From: an uncultured Roseburia sp.
GTDB taxonomy: Bacteria > Bacillota > Clostridia > Lachnospirales > Lachnospiraceae
Direction of reading: 5' to 3'
DNA: 64,000 nt
NCBI GenBank assembly: GCA_900550935.1
Contig: URUD01000007.1
Span: 1 to 64,000, forward strand
Each line of letters begins with the position of its first letter. The first letter of the stretch is position 1. This document shows, in pieces, positions 49,949 to 59,225 of this stretch. A program made the position numbers and the translations under genes. The notes beneath the pieces are model-generated. The model saw only the letters and a list, made by a program, of their open reading frames with translations, ran no database searches and was not told the DNA's origin.

Positions 49949-51525
49949 AAATAAAACAGGCAGATATTTTTCAATTTGGAAAATTACAGAATGAGACGAT
50001 CACGTTTTCGGAAGGACTCAATGTGATTTATGGAGAAAATGAGGCGGGAAAATCCACGCTGCATGACTTTTTGATCGCAATGCTGTTTGGCATGGAAAAA
50101 GGTCGTGGGAGAGCTGCGGCAGGAGATAAATATGTCCGGTATGAGCCGTGGCATACACCATCCTATTACAGCGGCAGCCTGCGTTTCCTGGTTGGAGAGA
50201 GACCTTTTTACCTGGAGAGGAACTTTTATTATAAAGAAAAAAAGGAAATCTTAAAAAATGAAGCAGATCAGGAAGAACTCTCGATCGCATATGGAGATTT
50301 AGAGATGCTGCTCGGCGGCATCCGAAAAGAAACCTTTGAAAATACCTGTGATATTCCGCAGAGCGGTGCGGCAACCGGCAAAGAACTGGCGGAAATCCTT
50401 TCACAGTACCTTTCCGATGTCACAGAGAGTGGCGATGCGAGTATCCATGTGACAGAAGCAAAGCAGCTGCTTGCAAATAAGAAAAGAGAATTAAATCAGG
50501 AACTAAAAAATCTGAGAAACCGGAAAAATCAACAGATACATAATCTGACGGTGGAAAAAGAACTGTTGGAGCGGGATTGTCGTGGATTACAGAATAATAT
50601 AGAAGATGCAGAGCGGGAGATCACCCGCTTAAAGCAGATGCAGGTGGAAGAAATATCCCGGAAACGAAAAGAACAGCAGGAGAAAAAGCCCAAAGAACCG
50701 GTGCAGACAAAGAAAGGACGTATTTCGATCGGCGTGCTTGCGGGAGCCATCGCTGCCATTATTTTAAATGGAATTTTGTATGAGATCCTGCACTATCCGG
50801 TGCCGGTCGTAATTGTGACAGAACTGCTCTTTTCCATCGCAGGAGCGGTGGCGGCACTGATCTGGAAACAGGAAAAAGAAGAACTTCTCAGTGCGGCGCA
50901 GGAGAAAAAACTGCCGGAGGCGTTTTATGGGAATGCGGCATTGGTCCAGGCAGAACGTATGCTTAAAAATCTGCGTGATTCACAGGCAGAGAAAGAAACC
51001 AGACGGTATCACATCACAGAGCAGATGGAGGAGATCACTGCACCGGGGAGAGAAGAGCAGGGCATTACAGAAAAAATCCAGGCGGTGGAACTTGCCACAT
51101 CAGAGATCAGCCGGTTGTCCGGACTTTTCTATGATGGGATCAGGGGGGATCTGGATGCCGCAGTTTCGGAGTGGGTTTCGACGGTTACGGATGGCAGGTA
51201 TGATCACGTGAGTGTGGACTCAGATGGAAAACCTTGTGTCCATGCGGACGGAATGGATCTGCCGCCAGAGGCATTAAGCCGTGGTACATTGGAGCAACTT
51301 TACCTTGGATTACGACTTGCTGTGGGAGAACTGGTAACCAAAGAGGAAGAGATGCCATTATTTTTGGATGAGGCATTTTGTATGTATGATGACGAACGGT
51401 TAAAACAGACGTTGCAGCGGTTAGTGGGGAAGAAGAAACAGATTTTACTGTTTACCTGCCAGAAGAGGGAGATGGAATGCTTAGACCAGATGGGGATTGC
51501 ATATCATAAAGTAGTTTTAAGATAG
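49945..51525 (+). CDS. yhaN: SMC-like ATPase, YhaN/SbcC-like, with membrane helices
   Basis: 526 residues, about half of B. subtilis YhaN. Walker A is IYGENEAGKSTLHDFL; a coiled coil runs about 170-250 and 330-390. Two adjacent membrane helices (about 262-305; GVLAGAIAAIILNGI and VIVTELLFSIAGAVAALIW) sit at the tip where Rad50 has its hook. The signature LSRGTLEQLYLGLRLA and Walker B PLFLDEAFCMYDDERL close the head. The membrane hairpin suggests the complex works at the membrane. Translation is coupled to the nuclease gene. Confidence 0.85.
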   Translation: MKIKQADIFQFGKLQNETITFSEGLNVIYGENEAGKSTLHDFLIAMLFGMEKGRGRAAAGDKYVRYEPWHTPSYYSGSLRFLVGERPFYLERNFYYKEKKEILKNEADQEELSIAYGDLEMLLGGIRKETFENTCDIPQSGAATGKELAEILSQYLSDVTESGDASIHVTEAKQLLANKKRELNQELKNLRNRKNQQIHNLTVEKELLERDCRGLQNNIEDAEREITRLKQMQVEEISRKRKEQQEKKPKEPVQTKKGRISIGVLAGAIAAIILNGILYEILHYPVPVVIVTELLFSIAGAVAALIWKQEKEELLSAAQEKKLPEAFYGNAALVQAERMLKNLRDSQAEKETRRYHITEQMEEITAPGREEQGITEKIQAVELATSEISRLSGLFYDGIRGDLDAAVSEWVSTVTDGRYDHVSVDSDGKPCVHADGMDLPPEALSRGTLEQLYLGLRLAVGELVTKEEEMPLFLDEAFCMYDDERLKQTLQRLVGKKKQILLFTCQKREMECLDQMGIAYHKVVLR

Positions 51526-51537
51526 GTGGAGATAGAT

Positions 51538-53784
51538 TTGGCGAAAAAGAAAAAGAAGAAAAAATATCGTGCATTCTGGATATTTTTCCGGGTGCAGTTT
51601 ATATTACTGCTCCTGCTTGTAGCGGGCGTGTGCTGGTATTTTATGGGAGGATACGCCGGGCAGATCAAATCAATGCAGCAGGAAGCACAGCAGCTTGTGC
51701 GAAGCTCCAATGCAGATACGTTCCGGGCGGCGCAGACAAGTATGGTGTATGCGGCAGATGGTTCGCTGATCTCAACGTTAAAGGGAGAACGGGATTCTTA
51801 TTATCTGACGATCGACCAGATCCCGACACAGGCGATCGAGGCGATGGTCAGCACGGAGGACCGGAAGTTCTACAAACACAAAGGAATTGATTATAAAGCA
51901 ATCCTGCGTGCCATTAAGGTCATGATCGACGAGGGAGAGGCAACACAGGGAGGCAGCACGATCACCATGCAGCTGGCGAGAAATGTGTTCCTTTCACAGG
52001 AGAAGACCTGGCAGCGAAAAGTGGAGGAAATGTTTATTGCCATGAATCTGGAAGAAAAGTATACCAAAGACCAGATCATGGAATTTTATCTGAATAATAT
52101 ATATTTTGGAAATGGATATTATGGGATCGAATCCGCCAGCAGGGGTTATTTTAACCGGGGGATATCGGAACTGGAACTGCCGGAGATCGTATTTTTATGT
52201 GCGATCCCGAACAATCCGTCACAGTATGATCCGCTGACGAATAAGGAGAATACGATCGCGAGAAGAAACCGTATGCTGGACAATATGGAAAAAGCGGGCT
52301 GGATTACGGAAAAAACCTGTGAGGATGCGAAAAATATGGATGTCACATTAGAACGTCCCCAGGCACTTGCCAAGAATGATTACGTGGAGACCTATACCTA
52401 TTATTGTGCAACGCGCGCACTGATGGAACAGCAGGGGTTTACGTTCCGCTATGATTTTTCTTCCATGGACGATAAAGAAAAATATGAGGCAGCCTATGCG
52501 GACTTATATAATGACTGTCAGAAGGATCTGTATACCGGTGGCTACCGTATTTATACATCGTTAGATCTTACGATGCAGGAACAGCTTCAGAGTGCGATCG
52601 ATGAGACACTCGCAGGTTATACAGGTACCAATGAGGAAGGCATTTATGAATTGCAGTCTGCCGCCGCATGCATTGACAACAGCAACGGATATGTGAAAGC
52701 AATCGTCGGGGGAAGAAGCCAGGAGGTATCCGGTTACACGTTAAACCGTGCCTACCAGAGTTACCGCCAGCCGGGAAGTGCGATCAAGCCACTGATCGTT
52801 TACACTCCGTCTTTGGAGCGGGGCTATACGCCGGACAGTAAGGTGGTAGATGAGCCGATCGAGGATGGTCCTAAGAATGCGGGCGGTGGTTACCGGGGCG
52901 AGATGACACTGCGACAGGCAGCCGAGCGTTCTGTCAATACGGTCGCATGGAAATTGTATGAAGAACTGACCCCGGAGGTTGGACTTTCCTATTTAACAGA
53001 GATGAATTTTGCCAAACTGGATAAAGAAGATTACCGGCCGGCAACCTCGCTCGGAGGATTTACCAATGGTGTTTCTGCACTGGAAATGGCATCTGGCTAT
53101 GCGGCGATCGAAAACGATGGAAAATACCGCGTGCCGACCTGCATTGTGAAGATATCGGATGCAGATGGAAATGATGTTTATGTTGGAGAACAGGAGGAGA
53201 AGGTTGTATATAAACAGAACGCGGCAAGGATGATGACAGACATCCTGACCGGAGTCCTGACGAATGGAACCGGAAAGGGATTAGCACTGTCTGATATGCC
53301 GTCCGCGGGAAAGACCGGAACCTCAAACGATCAGAAAGACGGCTGGTTCGTGGGTTATACAAGATATTATACCACGAGTGTCTGGGTCGGTTACGATATG
53401 CCAAGAAAGATGGAACAGCTAATGGGTTCGACTTATCCGGGAACCATCTGGAAGACATTTATGGAGACCATTCATGAAGGGCTCGAACCGATGGACTTTC
53501 TGCCATATGCCAAAGTTTCAGACCGGTTTGGTACCAAAGATGAAACGCAGGAAGATACCCCGGAGGATGGAAATACGGACAATGAAGCGACACCGGATGC
53601 GGGAACTGTGCCGGAAGGAGAGCAGCAGGTGACACCGGAGACCCCGCAGGAAAACGCACCACAGCAGGAAGAGCAGCAGCCGGAAAACCAAAATCCGGAA
53701 ACGCCGGACGTGGGAGAAGGGCAGCAGCAGGAAGAAGCACCAGAGGAGCCGGAACCGGAAATACAGCAGATTGAAGGAATGTAG
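51538..53784 (+). CDS. ponA: Penicillin-binding protein 1A (bifunctional)
   Basis: 748 residues starting at TTG 51538, 6 nt after GGTGGAG; GTG 51526 overlaps that site. A Lys-rich cytosolic start and one membrane helix (about 15-38) precede the GT51 glycosyltransferase (STEDRKFYKHKGIDYKAI, TQGGSTITMQLARN, NNIYFGNGYYGIESAS). The transpeptidase follows (SxxK in QPGSAIKPL, SVN in ERSVNTVAWK, KTGT in SAGKTGTSN). The last 75 residues are a Glu/Gln/Pro/Thr-rich disordered tail outside the cell. It makes and cross-links peptidoglycan. The start lies 12 nt after the yhaN-like stop, so it may be partly co-transcribed. Confidence 0.93.
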   Translation: MAKKKKKKKYRAFWIFFRVQFILLLLLVAGVCWYFMGGYAGQIKSMQQEAQQLVRSSNADTFRAAQTSMVYAADGSLISTLKGERDSYYLTIDQIPTQAIEAMVSTEDRKFYKHKGIDYKAILRAIKVMIDEGEATQGGSTITMQLARNVFLSQEKTWQRKVEEMFIAMNLEEKYTKDQIMEFYLNNIYFGNGYYGIESASRGYFNRGISELELPEIVFLCAIPNNPSQYDPLTNKENTIARRNRMLDNMEKAGWITEKTCEDAKNMDVTLERPQALAKNDYVETYTYYCATRALMEQQGFTFRYDFSSMDDKEKYEAAYADLYNDCQKDLYTGGYRIYTSLDLTMQEQLQSAIDETLAGYTGTNEEGIYELQSAAACIDNSNGYVKAIVGGRSQEVSGYTLNRAYQSYRQPGSAIKPLIVYTPSLERGYTPDSKVVDEPIEDGPKNAGGGYRGEMTLRQAAERSVNTVAWKLYEELTPEVGLSYLTEMNFAKLDKEDYRPATSLGGFTNGVSALEMASGYAAIENDGKYRVPTCIVKISDADGNDVYVGEQEEKVVYKQNAARMMTDILTGVLTNGTGKGLALSDMPSAGKTGTSNDQKDGWFVGYTRYYTTSVWVGYDMPRKMEQLMGSTYPGTIWKTFMETIHEGLEPMDFLPYAKVSDRFGTKDETQEDTPEDGNTDNEATPDAGTVPEGEQQVTPETPQENAPQQEEQQPENQNPETPDVGEGQQQEEAPEEPEPEIQQIEGM

Positions 53785-53795
53785 GAAGCTAGCGC

Positions 53796-53824
53796 TTGAC
53801 AGATAAAATTGGAAACGTTATCAT
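53796..53824 (+). promoter_or_regulatory. Glucokinase promoter
   Basis: TTGACA (53796-53801), 17-nt spacer, TATCAT (53819-53824), 12 nt after the PBP stop. It overlaps the cre-like site. Confidence 0.75.
53810..53823 (+). promoter_or_regulatory. cre-like (CcpA) site in the glucokinase promoter
   Basis: TGGAAACGTTATCA against the cre consensus TGWAANCGNTNWCA has one mismatch (G at position 3). It covers the spacer and -10, so binding should block RNA polymerase. Confidence 0.6.
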
Positions 53825-53864
53825 AAACATAAATTACGAAATGTGAAATGGTATGGAGGGAAAG

Positions 53865-54806
53865 ATGAAGAAATACGCATTTGGAGTGGACATTGGGGGA
53901 ACAACCTGTAAGATCGGTTTTTTTGAGACAAATGGTACGTTATTAGACAAATGGGAGATCAAAACGAACCGTGAAAACAATGGAGCATCCGTACTGTCTG
54001 ATGTGGCACATGCCGTAGAGGGTAAACTTGAAAAGGAAGGCATTTCCAAGGATGACGTACAGGGCATCGGAATCGGAGTTCCGGGACCGGTTAAGAAAGA
54101 GAGCATCGTAAACCGCTGTGTCAACATCGGATGGGGTGTTGTCAATGTCGCAGAAGAGATGAAAAACCTGACCGGACTTGACATCAAAGTAGGAAACGAT
54201 GCCAATGTAGCAGCGCTTGGTGAAATGTGGCAGGGTGGTGCCAAAGGAAGCAAAGACGTTGTTTTAGTAACACTTGGAACCGGTGTCGGCGGTGGCGTGA
54301 TCGTCAATGGAAAAGTTGTATCCGGCTTTAACGGAGCAGGTGGAGAGATCGGACATATCACAGTCGACCATGACGAGGCTGAGCAGTGTACCTGTGGACA
54401 GTATGGCTGCCTGGAGCAGTATACATCAGCAACCGGTATCGTTCGTATGGCAAAGAGAAAACTTGCCAAATGTCCGGATGAGACAAACTTACGCAACTAT
54501 GCGGAACTGACTGCAAAAGATGTGTTTGATGAGGCAAAGGCAGGAGATGCCGTAGCAAATGTGATCGTGGAAGAGGTATGTGAGATCCTAGGGTCTACCC
54601 TTTCCAATATCGCATGTGTGGTAAATCCGGAGATCATCGTAATCGGCGGTGGTGTATCGAAGGCAGGACCGATCCTGATCGATACCATTCAAAAATATTA
54701 CAGAGAGACTTCATTCCACGCATGCAAGGATGCTAAATTTGCAGTGGCAGACCTGGGAAATGATGCAGGAATGTATGGATGTGTGCAGATGTTACTGGAG
54801 GAGTAG
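53865..54806 (+). CDS. glcK: ROK-family glucokinase
   Basis: 313 residues from ATG 53865, preceded by GGAGGGAAAG; ATG 53853 overlaps that site. The ATP motif is YAFGVDIGGTTCKIGFF, the sugar site lies in GNDANVAALGE, the ROK signature and Zn-binding cysteines in CTCGQYGCLEQY, and a second phosphate motif near VIGGGVSKAGP. It phosphorylates glucose in the cytosol. The length fits Gram-positive GlcK. Confidence 0.92.
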   Translation: MKKYAFGVDIGGTTCKIGFFETNGTLLDKWEIKTNRENNGASVLSDVAHAVEGKLEKEGISKDDVQGIGIGVPGPVKKESIVNRCVNIGWGVVNVAEEMKNLTGLDIKVGNDANVAALGEMWQGGAKGSKDVVLVTLGTGVGGGVIVNGKVVSGFNGAGGEIGHITVDHDEAEQCTCGQYGCLEQYTSATGIVRMAKRKLAKCPDETNLRNYAELTAKDVFDEAKAGDAVANVIVEEVCEILGSTLSNIACVVNPEIIVIGGGVSKAGPILIDTIQKYYRETSFHACKDAKFAVADLGNDAGMYGCVQMLLEE

Positions 54807-54828
54807 GAGTTCCTACTCCTCTTCTTTC
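54798..54828 (+). terminator. Terminator of the glucokinase gene
   Basis: GAGGAGTAGGA pairs with TCCTACTCCTC around GT, followed by TTCTTTCT. The left arm includes the stop codon. Confidence 0.85.
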
Positions 54829-54885
54829 TGCAAGGGACAGAATGTTTGTGGAGCAGGTAGTTTTTAATAATGCACAGTATTCCCA

Positions 54886-54914
54886 TTGACAAACTAGGAG
54901 ATGGAAAATATAAT
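54886..54914 (+). promoter_or_regulatory. Promoter of the binding protein / siroheme synthase operon
   Basis: TTGACA (54886-54891), 17-nt spacer, TATAAT (54909-54914): a consensus promoter 36 nt before the start. No riboswitch fits in the 35-nt leader. Confidence 0.88.
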
Positions 54915-54949
54915 AGGGCAATAGAAAAACATAATAAAGGAGACAACAG

Positions 54950-55981
54950 ATGAAAAAATTTTCTATCCCCAAAACATTACTTGCAGTATTGCTGACCGGA
55001 GTATTTGTAACAGGATGTAGTCAGAACACAAAAGATACCGGAGCAGATGCGGCAAAACAGGATATTGTGCAGGAAACAGAGAGCACAGAACAGATCGAAG
55101 TGACAGGAGAGCAGGAAAGTACGGAAGCAGCCACAGAGGGAGTTACTTTTACCGATGCGCTGGGACGGGAAGTAACGGTAAATGACCCGAAGCGTGTCGC
55201 AACGCTGATCGGAAGTTTTACCGATGTCTGGCAGTTAGCCGGAGGCGAGGTTGTTGCAGCAGCAAATGATTCCTGGGAGAGTCTTGGACTGGATCTCGGG
55301 GATGATGTTGTAAATCTGGGAAGCATTTTGGAGCCGGATGTAGAGCAGCTGATCGCAGCCAACCCTGATTTTGTCATTGCAAGTTCCAATACCGATGGAG
55401 ATGTGGCACTTGAATCGGTCCTTACAGATGCAGGCATTACCGTGGCATATTTTGATGTGTCTGATTTTGATTCCTATCTGCATATGTTAGAAATCTGCAC
55501 AAAGATCACAGGCAGAGCAGATTTATACGAGCAGAATGGATTGGCAGTCAAAGAGCAGATCGAACAGGTAAAGGAGCGTGTCGATGGGAGCGATCCGACT
55601 GTTTTATTCCTGCGTGCATCATCCCAGAATGTAAAGGCAAAAGGCAGTGAGGGAAATGTCGGCGGAGAGATGCTGCGTGATCTGGAATGTACCAATATTG
55701 CGGACAGTGATGAGGGACTTTTAGATGACCTTAGCATGGAGGCGATCATTGCAGCGGACCCGGATTATATTTTTGTTACCATTCAGGGAACAGACACCGA
55801 TGCGGCAAAGAAAAATGTAGAGGAGCAGCTGGTTTCCAACCCGGCATGGGCATCCTTAACCGCGATCCGGAACGGAAATTATTACTGGCTGGACAAACGC
55901 CTTTTCAATTTGAAACCAAACGCAAAATGGGGCGAGGCATATGAACAGCTTGCAGACATCCTGTATCCACAGGCAGACTAG
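54950..55981 (+). CDS. ABC transporter substrate-binding lipoprotein, FecB/BtuF type
   Basis: 343 residues. A signal peptide with lipobox FVTGC (Cys about residue 23) anchors it outside; an acidic Thr/Glu linker follows. The helical-backbone periplasmic-binding fold begins at FTDALGREVTVNDPKRVATL, with NPDFVIASS and DPDYIFVTIQG at the usual places. Family members bind siderophores, haem, cobalamin or free metal. Siroheme synthase follows 23 nt later, and the matching permease and ATPase are on the opposite strand at 57381-59130. The ligand is not evident; iron or a corrinoid/haem compound would fit siroheme and Fe-S demand. Confidence 0.85.
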   Translation: MKKFSIPKTLLAVLLTGVFVTGCSQNTKDTGADAAKQDIVQETESTEQIEVTGEQESTEAATEGVTFTDALGREVTVNDPKRVATLIGSFTDVWQLAGGEVVAAANDSWESLGLDLGDDVVNLGSILEPDVEQLIAANPDFVIASSNTDGDVALESVLTDAGITVAYFDVSDFDSYLHMLEICTKITGRADLYEQNGLAVKEQIEQVKERVDGSDPTVLFLRASSQNVKAKGSEGNVGGEMLRDLECTNIADSDEGLLDDLSMEAIIAADPDYIFVTIQGTDTDAAKKNVEEQLVSNPAWASLTAIRNGNYYWLDKRLFNLKPNAKWGEAYEQLADILYPQAD

Positions 55982-56004
55982 CAACCGGGAAACAGGAGGG
56001 GCAG

Positions 56005-57366
56005 ATGGCGTATTTTCCGTTTTTTATTGACGTAGAACAGAAAAAAGGACTGATCGTGGGTGGCGGCAGGATCGCAGCACATAAGATCGAAAAATTAAAA
56101 CCATTTGGAGCAGATCTTGTCGTGATCGCACCAAAGATCCTGCCGCAGCTCAAAGAAGATGCCACGCTGACTTGCATCGAACGGGAATTTCGCGAGGACG
56201 ATCTCAGGGACTGTTGTTTTGTCATAGCGGCATCGGATGATCGGGAGTTAAATCACAGAATCAGCCGTCTGTGTCAGGAACAGAACATCCTGGTCAATGT
56301 GGTGGACGACAAAGAGGTCTGCGGTTTTCTTTTTCCGGCACTTGTGAAAGAGGGAAGCCTTACCGTGGGCATATCGACAGCAGGGGCAAGCCCGAAAATA
56401 GCAGCGACTCTGCGCAGCCGGGTGGCAGCAGAACTGCCAAACCGCATCGAAGCGATACTGGATGATCTGAACAGCCTAAGAGACGTTGCCAAAGCACAGA
56501 TCCCGGATGCAGGCGATCGTGCCGCTTTCTTAAAAGATGCGGCAGCTTTTTGCATGGCAGAAAACCGCGTCCTTACCAGTGAGGAAAAACAGACCTGGGT
56601 GGCTTCCTATGCAAAAGGAAAACGGATCTTATCGGAGCAGGGAAAACGTGTGGGAAGCGTGACCTTAGTTGGTGCCGGATGTGGTTCGTATGACCTTATT
56701 ACGTTAAAAGGACTCCGTGCCATCCGGGAGAGCGAAGTGCTCATCTATGATGACCTCATTGATGAACGGCTGTTAGACCACGCATCGGAAAGCTGCGAAA
56801 AGATCTATGTTGGCAAACGGATGGGTGCGCACAGCAAAAAGCAGGAAGAGATCAACACACTTCTGGTCCGGAAGGCAAAAGAGGGGAAACGGGTGGTACG
56901 CTTAAAAGGCGGAGATCCGTTTGTCTTTGGCCGTGGACCGGAGGAGATAAAAGCATTAAAAGAAGAAGGAATTTCTGTCACGGAAATTCCGGGCATTACC
57001 TCCGCAATCGCAGTTCCGGCGGCAGCAGGGATCCCGGTGACCAGCCGGGGCACGGGGCGCAGTTTCCATGTGATGACCGGGCATACGTCAGACGGGAAAG
57101 ATGCACTGCCGGAAGAACTTGAACAAATGGCAGGACTTAGTGGCACGCTGGTGATTCTGATGGGCTTTCATCATTTAGAGCAGATCACGAAACGTCTGCT
57201 TGCCGGTGGAAAAGCGAAAGAGACACCTGTGGCAGTCGTACATGGAAACTTTGATGGAACCGCCGATGCAGTGCGGGGCACGTTAGAGAATATCGTAGAA
57301 AAAGTAAAGCAGTCGAAGTTACAGACACCGGCAGTCATCGTGGTCGGGTCGACGGTAAATGATTAG
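56005..57366 (+). CDS. cysG: Siroheme synthase: precorrin-2 dehydrogenase/chelatase fused to SUMT
   Basis: 453 residues. The N-terminal part (1-205) is the CysG-B-type NAD-dependent dehydrogenase and chelatase (KGLIVGGGRIAAHKIEKL, VIAASDDRELN, VGISTAGASPKIA). The C-terminal part (212-453) is uroporphyrinogen-III methyltransferase (GKRMGAHSKKQEEIN, VRLKGGDPFVFGRGPEE, GITSAIAVPAAAGIPVTSRG). The SAM-loop motif reads VGAGCGSYDLITLKG rather than the usual GAGPGDPELLT. It makes siroheme from uroporphyrinogen III, needed by the sulfite reductase at 60587. AGGAGGGG precedes the start. Confidence 0.92.
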   Translation: MAYFPFFIDVEQKKGLIVGGGRIAAHKIEKLKPFGADLVVIAPKILPQLKEDATLTCIEREFREDDLRDCCFVIAASDDRELNHRISRLCQEQNILVNVVDDKEVCGFLFPALVKEGSLTVGISTAGASPKIAATLRSRVAAELPNRIEAILDDLNSLRDVAKAQIPDAGDRAAFLKDAAAFCMAENRVLTSEEKQTWVASYAKGKRILSEQGKRVGSVTLVGAGCGSYDLITLKGLRAIRESEVLIYDDLIDERLLDHASESCEKIYVGKRMGAHSKKQEEINTLLVRKAKEGKRVVRLKGGDPFVFGRGPEEIKALKEEGISVTEIPGITSAIAVPAAAGIPVTSRGTGRSFHVMTGHTSDGKDALPEELEQMAGLSGTLVILMGFHHLEQITKRLLAGGKAKETPVAVVHGNFDGTADAVRGTLENIVEKVKQSKLQTPAVIVVGSTVND

Positions 57367-57370
57367 AGAA

Positions 57371-57406
57371 AAGGAGAGTACTACTCGAAAAAGTAGTACT
57401 CTCCTT
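57371..57406. terminator. Bidirectional terminator, cysG / ABC ATPase
   Basis: A 15-bp stem AAGGAGAGTACTACT / AGTAGTACTCTCCTT with a 6-nt loop and TCTTT after it. The last codons and stop of the minus-strand ATPase gene lie within the stem, so its C-terminus (EYYFFE) is encoded by the terminator. Confidence 0.85.
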
Positions 57407-58139
57407 CTTTGTCTGTAAAGTGTTTGATTCTGGTATCAAAGACATCCTCTAAAATATGGGAGGCTAAACATTCCTCCGGTGCGCCGCAGGCAACGATCGA
57501 CCGGTCTTTCATGACCACCAGACGGTCGGCAAGGCGGATCGCCTGACTTAGGTCATGCAGGACGACGATAATGGTCTTTCCCTGCTCTTTTAACTGCTTT
57601 ATCATGGAAAGAAAATCCCGCTGTCCCGGCAGATCAAGGTAAGTGGTAGGTTCATCAAGGACAATGTAGTCGCAGTCCTGTGCCAGCACCATGGCAAAAA
57701 AGACACGCTGCCTGATCCCGCCGGAGAGCGTATCAACGTAACAGTCGGCATACTCTGTTGTATGGGTAAATTCCATCGAACGTTTTACGATCTCGATATC
57801 TTCTCTGGACTTTTTGCGGGAAAAACCAAGGTGTGGGAAACGTCCGTGTTCCACCAGCGTTTTTGCCGGCAGGGCAGGGATGATCGTGCGCACCTGCGGG
57901 AGAAAAGATAACTGTTTTGCGCGTTCTTTTGGAGGGAGTGATAAAAACTTTGCCCCGTTTAGCAGGATCTCCCCGGAGGTAACATTTGATACGCCATTTA
58001 AACATTGCAGCAGCGTGGTCTTGCCGCAGCCGTTTGGCCCGATCAGTGCAGTGATCTGACCCTCCGGGAAGGACAGGCTGATATCATTTAAAATCGGATC
58101 ATGCCCGCAGGAGGCACACACATGGGAAAACTCAAGCAT
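57381..58139 (-). CDS. ABC transporter ATPase, FecE/BtuD type
   Basis: 252 residues. Walker A GPNGCGKTTLLQ, Q-loop FLPQVRT, signature LSGGIRQRVFFAMVLAQ, Walker B YIVLDEPTTYLDL, switch VVLHDLSQAIRLAD. It overlaps the permease gene by 8 nt (minus strand), so the two are translated together. The partner binding protein is on the plus strand at 54950. Confidence 0.92.
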   Translation of the reverse strand: MLEFSHVCASCGHDPILNDISLSFPEGQITALIGPNGCGKTTLLQCLNGVSNVTSGEILLNGAKFLSLPPKERAKQLSFLPQVRTIIPALPAKTLVEHGRFPHLGFSRKKSREDIEIVKRSMEFTHTTEYADCYVDTLSGGIRQRVFFAMVLAQDCDYIVLDEPTTYLDLPGQRDFLSMIKQLKEQGKTIIVVLHDLSQAIRLADRLVVMKDRSIVACGAPEECLASHILEDVFDTRIKHFTDKEGEYYFFE

Positions 58140-59130
58140 GGACTCTTCGTCCTCCTTTCTTTTTCAGTAACAGATACAGGAAGAACGGACCGCCGATAAA
58201 CGACATGATGATCCCGGCGGGCAGTTCAAACGGAGAGGCAATGACTCTTCCGAGCAGGTCACAGAGAATGACAAAACAGCCTCCGAGCAGTGCAGAGCAG
58301 GGGAGCAGATATCTGGCATCATTTCCAAATAACTGTCTGCAGATATGCGGAACGATCAGACCGATAAAACCCAAAAGACCAGCGTAGCTGACCACACATC
58401 CGGCAAGCACACTGGCTGACACCAGTAATAAAAAACGGGTCAGCGGAACACGAAGTCCCAGGGAATGTGCAATGTCATCACCCAGCGAAAGCAGGTTCAG
58501 AGGCTTTGCAAAAAACAGCGATAAGAGAAATGCCACCAGAATACAGATGCAGGGCAGTGTGATCCGCTGCAAGGTCAGACTGGAGAGCGTTCCAATCAAA
58601 AAAGAAGTCAGATTTACGGTAATATCGGTATCAAGCAGTTTGATCGTATTGATGCCTGCGTTTAAAAAGCTGGACACGGTGATGCCGGCGAGGATGATCG
58701 TTGTCCTTGAACTGTCGGAAGCAGCGGCAAGTAAAAAGATAGCAATCGTCGTGGCCAGCGCACCAAGGAAAGCAAAGACCGGAATATAAAAAGAGTTTGC
58801 CGGGAAAAAGACCATTGCGAGCATAACCGCAAAACCTGAGCCGGAATTGACACCGATGGTATTGGGGCTGGCAAGAGAGTTATTCATCACGCTCTGTAAG
58901 ATCACACCGGCGCAGGCAAGACCAATGCCGGCAAACAGTCCGCCGAGCACTCTTGGGATGCGGACGGTTGTGATCAGGATATAGGCAGTGGAAGAGCGGT
59001 CCGCACCACGAAGGACTGCCAGGATATCCGACAGGGACAGACTGACACTTCCAAAAAGAATACCGCAAAGAGCGGCAAGGATCAAAATTATAAATAAGAA
59101 CAAAATCACAAATGCTGGATGTTTTTTCAT
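58132..59130 (-). CDS. ABC transporter permease, FecCD/BtuC type
   Basis: 332 residues from ATG 59130 (GAGGAA upstream); an earlier frame runs into the promoter. About nine or ten membrane helices are visible, with the BtuC/FecCD marks RIPRVLGGLFAGIGLACAG, GVNSGSGFAVMLA and GFIGLIVPHICRQLFG (ATPase contact). Drives uptake with the ATPase and the lipoprotein. Confidence 0.92.
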   Translation of the reverse strand: MKKHPAFVILFLFIILILAALCGILFGSVSLSLSDILAVLRGADRSSTAYILITTVRIPRVLGGLFAGIGLACAGVILQSVMNNSLASPNTIGVNSGSGFAVMLAMVFFPANSFYIPVFAFLGALATTIAIFLLAAASDSSRTTIILAGITVSSFLNAGINTIKLLDTDITVNLTSFLIGTLSSLTLQRITLPCICILVAFLLSLFFAKPLNLLSLGDDIAHSLGLRVPLTRFLLLVSASVLAGCVVSYAGLLGFIGLIVPHICRQLFGNDARYLLPCSALLGGCFVILCDLLGRVIASPFELPAGIIMSFIGGPFFLYLLLKKKGGRRVHA

Positions 59131-59173
59131 AAGTTCCTCACGACCGATCTGATAGTTAAAATTGTTACGTCTG

Positions 59174-59202
59174 ATAGTATCATAGCCGGGCAGAAATCGC
59201 AA
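59174..59202 (-). promoter_or_regulatory. Promoter of the permease/ATPase genes
   Basis: On the minus strand: TTGCGA (RC of 59197-59202), 17-nt spacer, TACTAT (RC of 59174-59179). Divergent from the metY promoter. Confidence 0.5.
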
Positions 59203-59225
59203 ATTGAAAATTTGCAAAAAACTGG

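Noticed and set aside
53834..54496. 220-codon open frame on the minus strand
   Set aside because: Antisense to glucokinase; Pro/Ser-rich, no family features.
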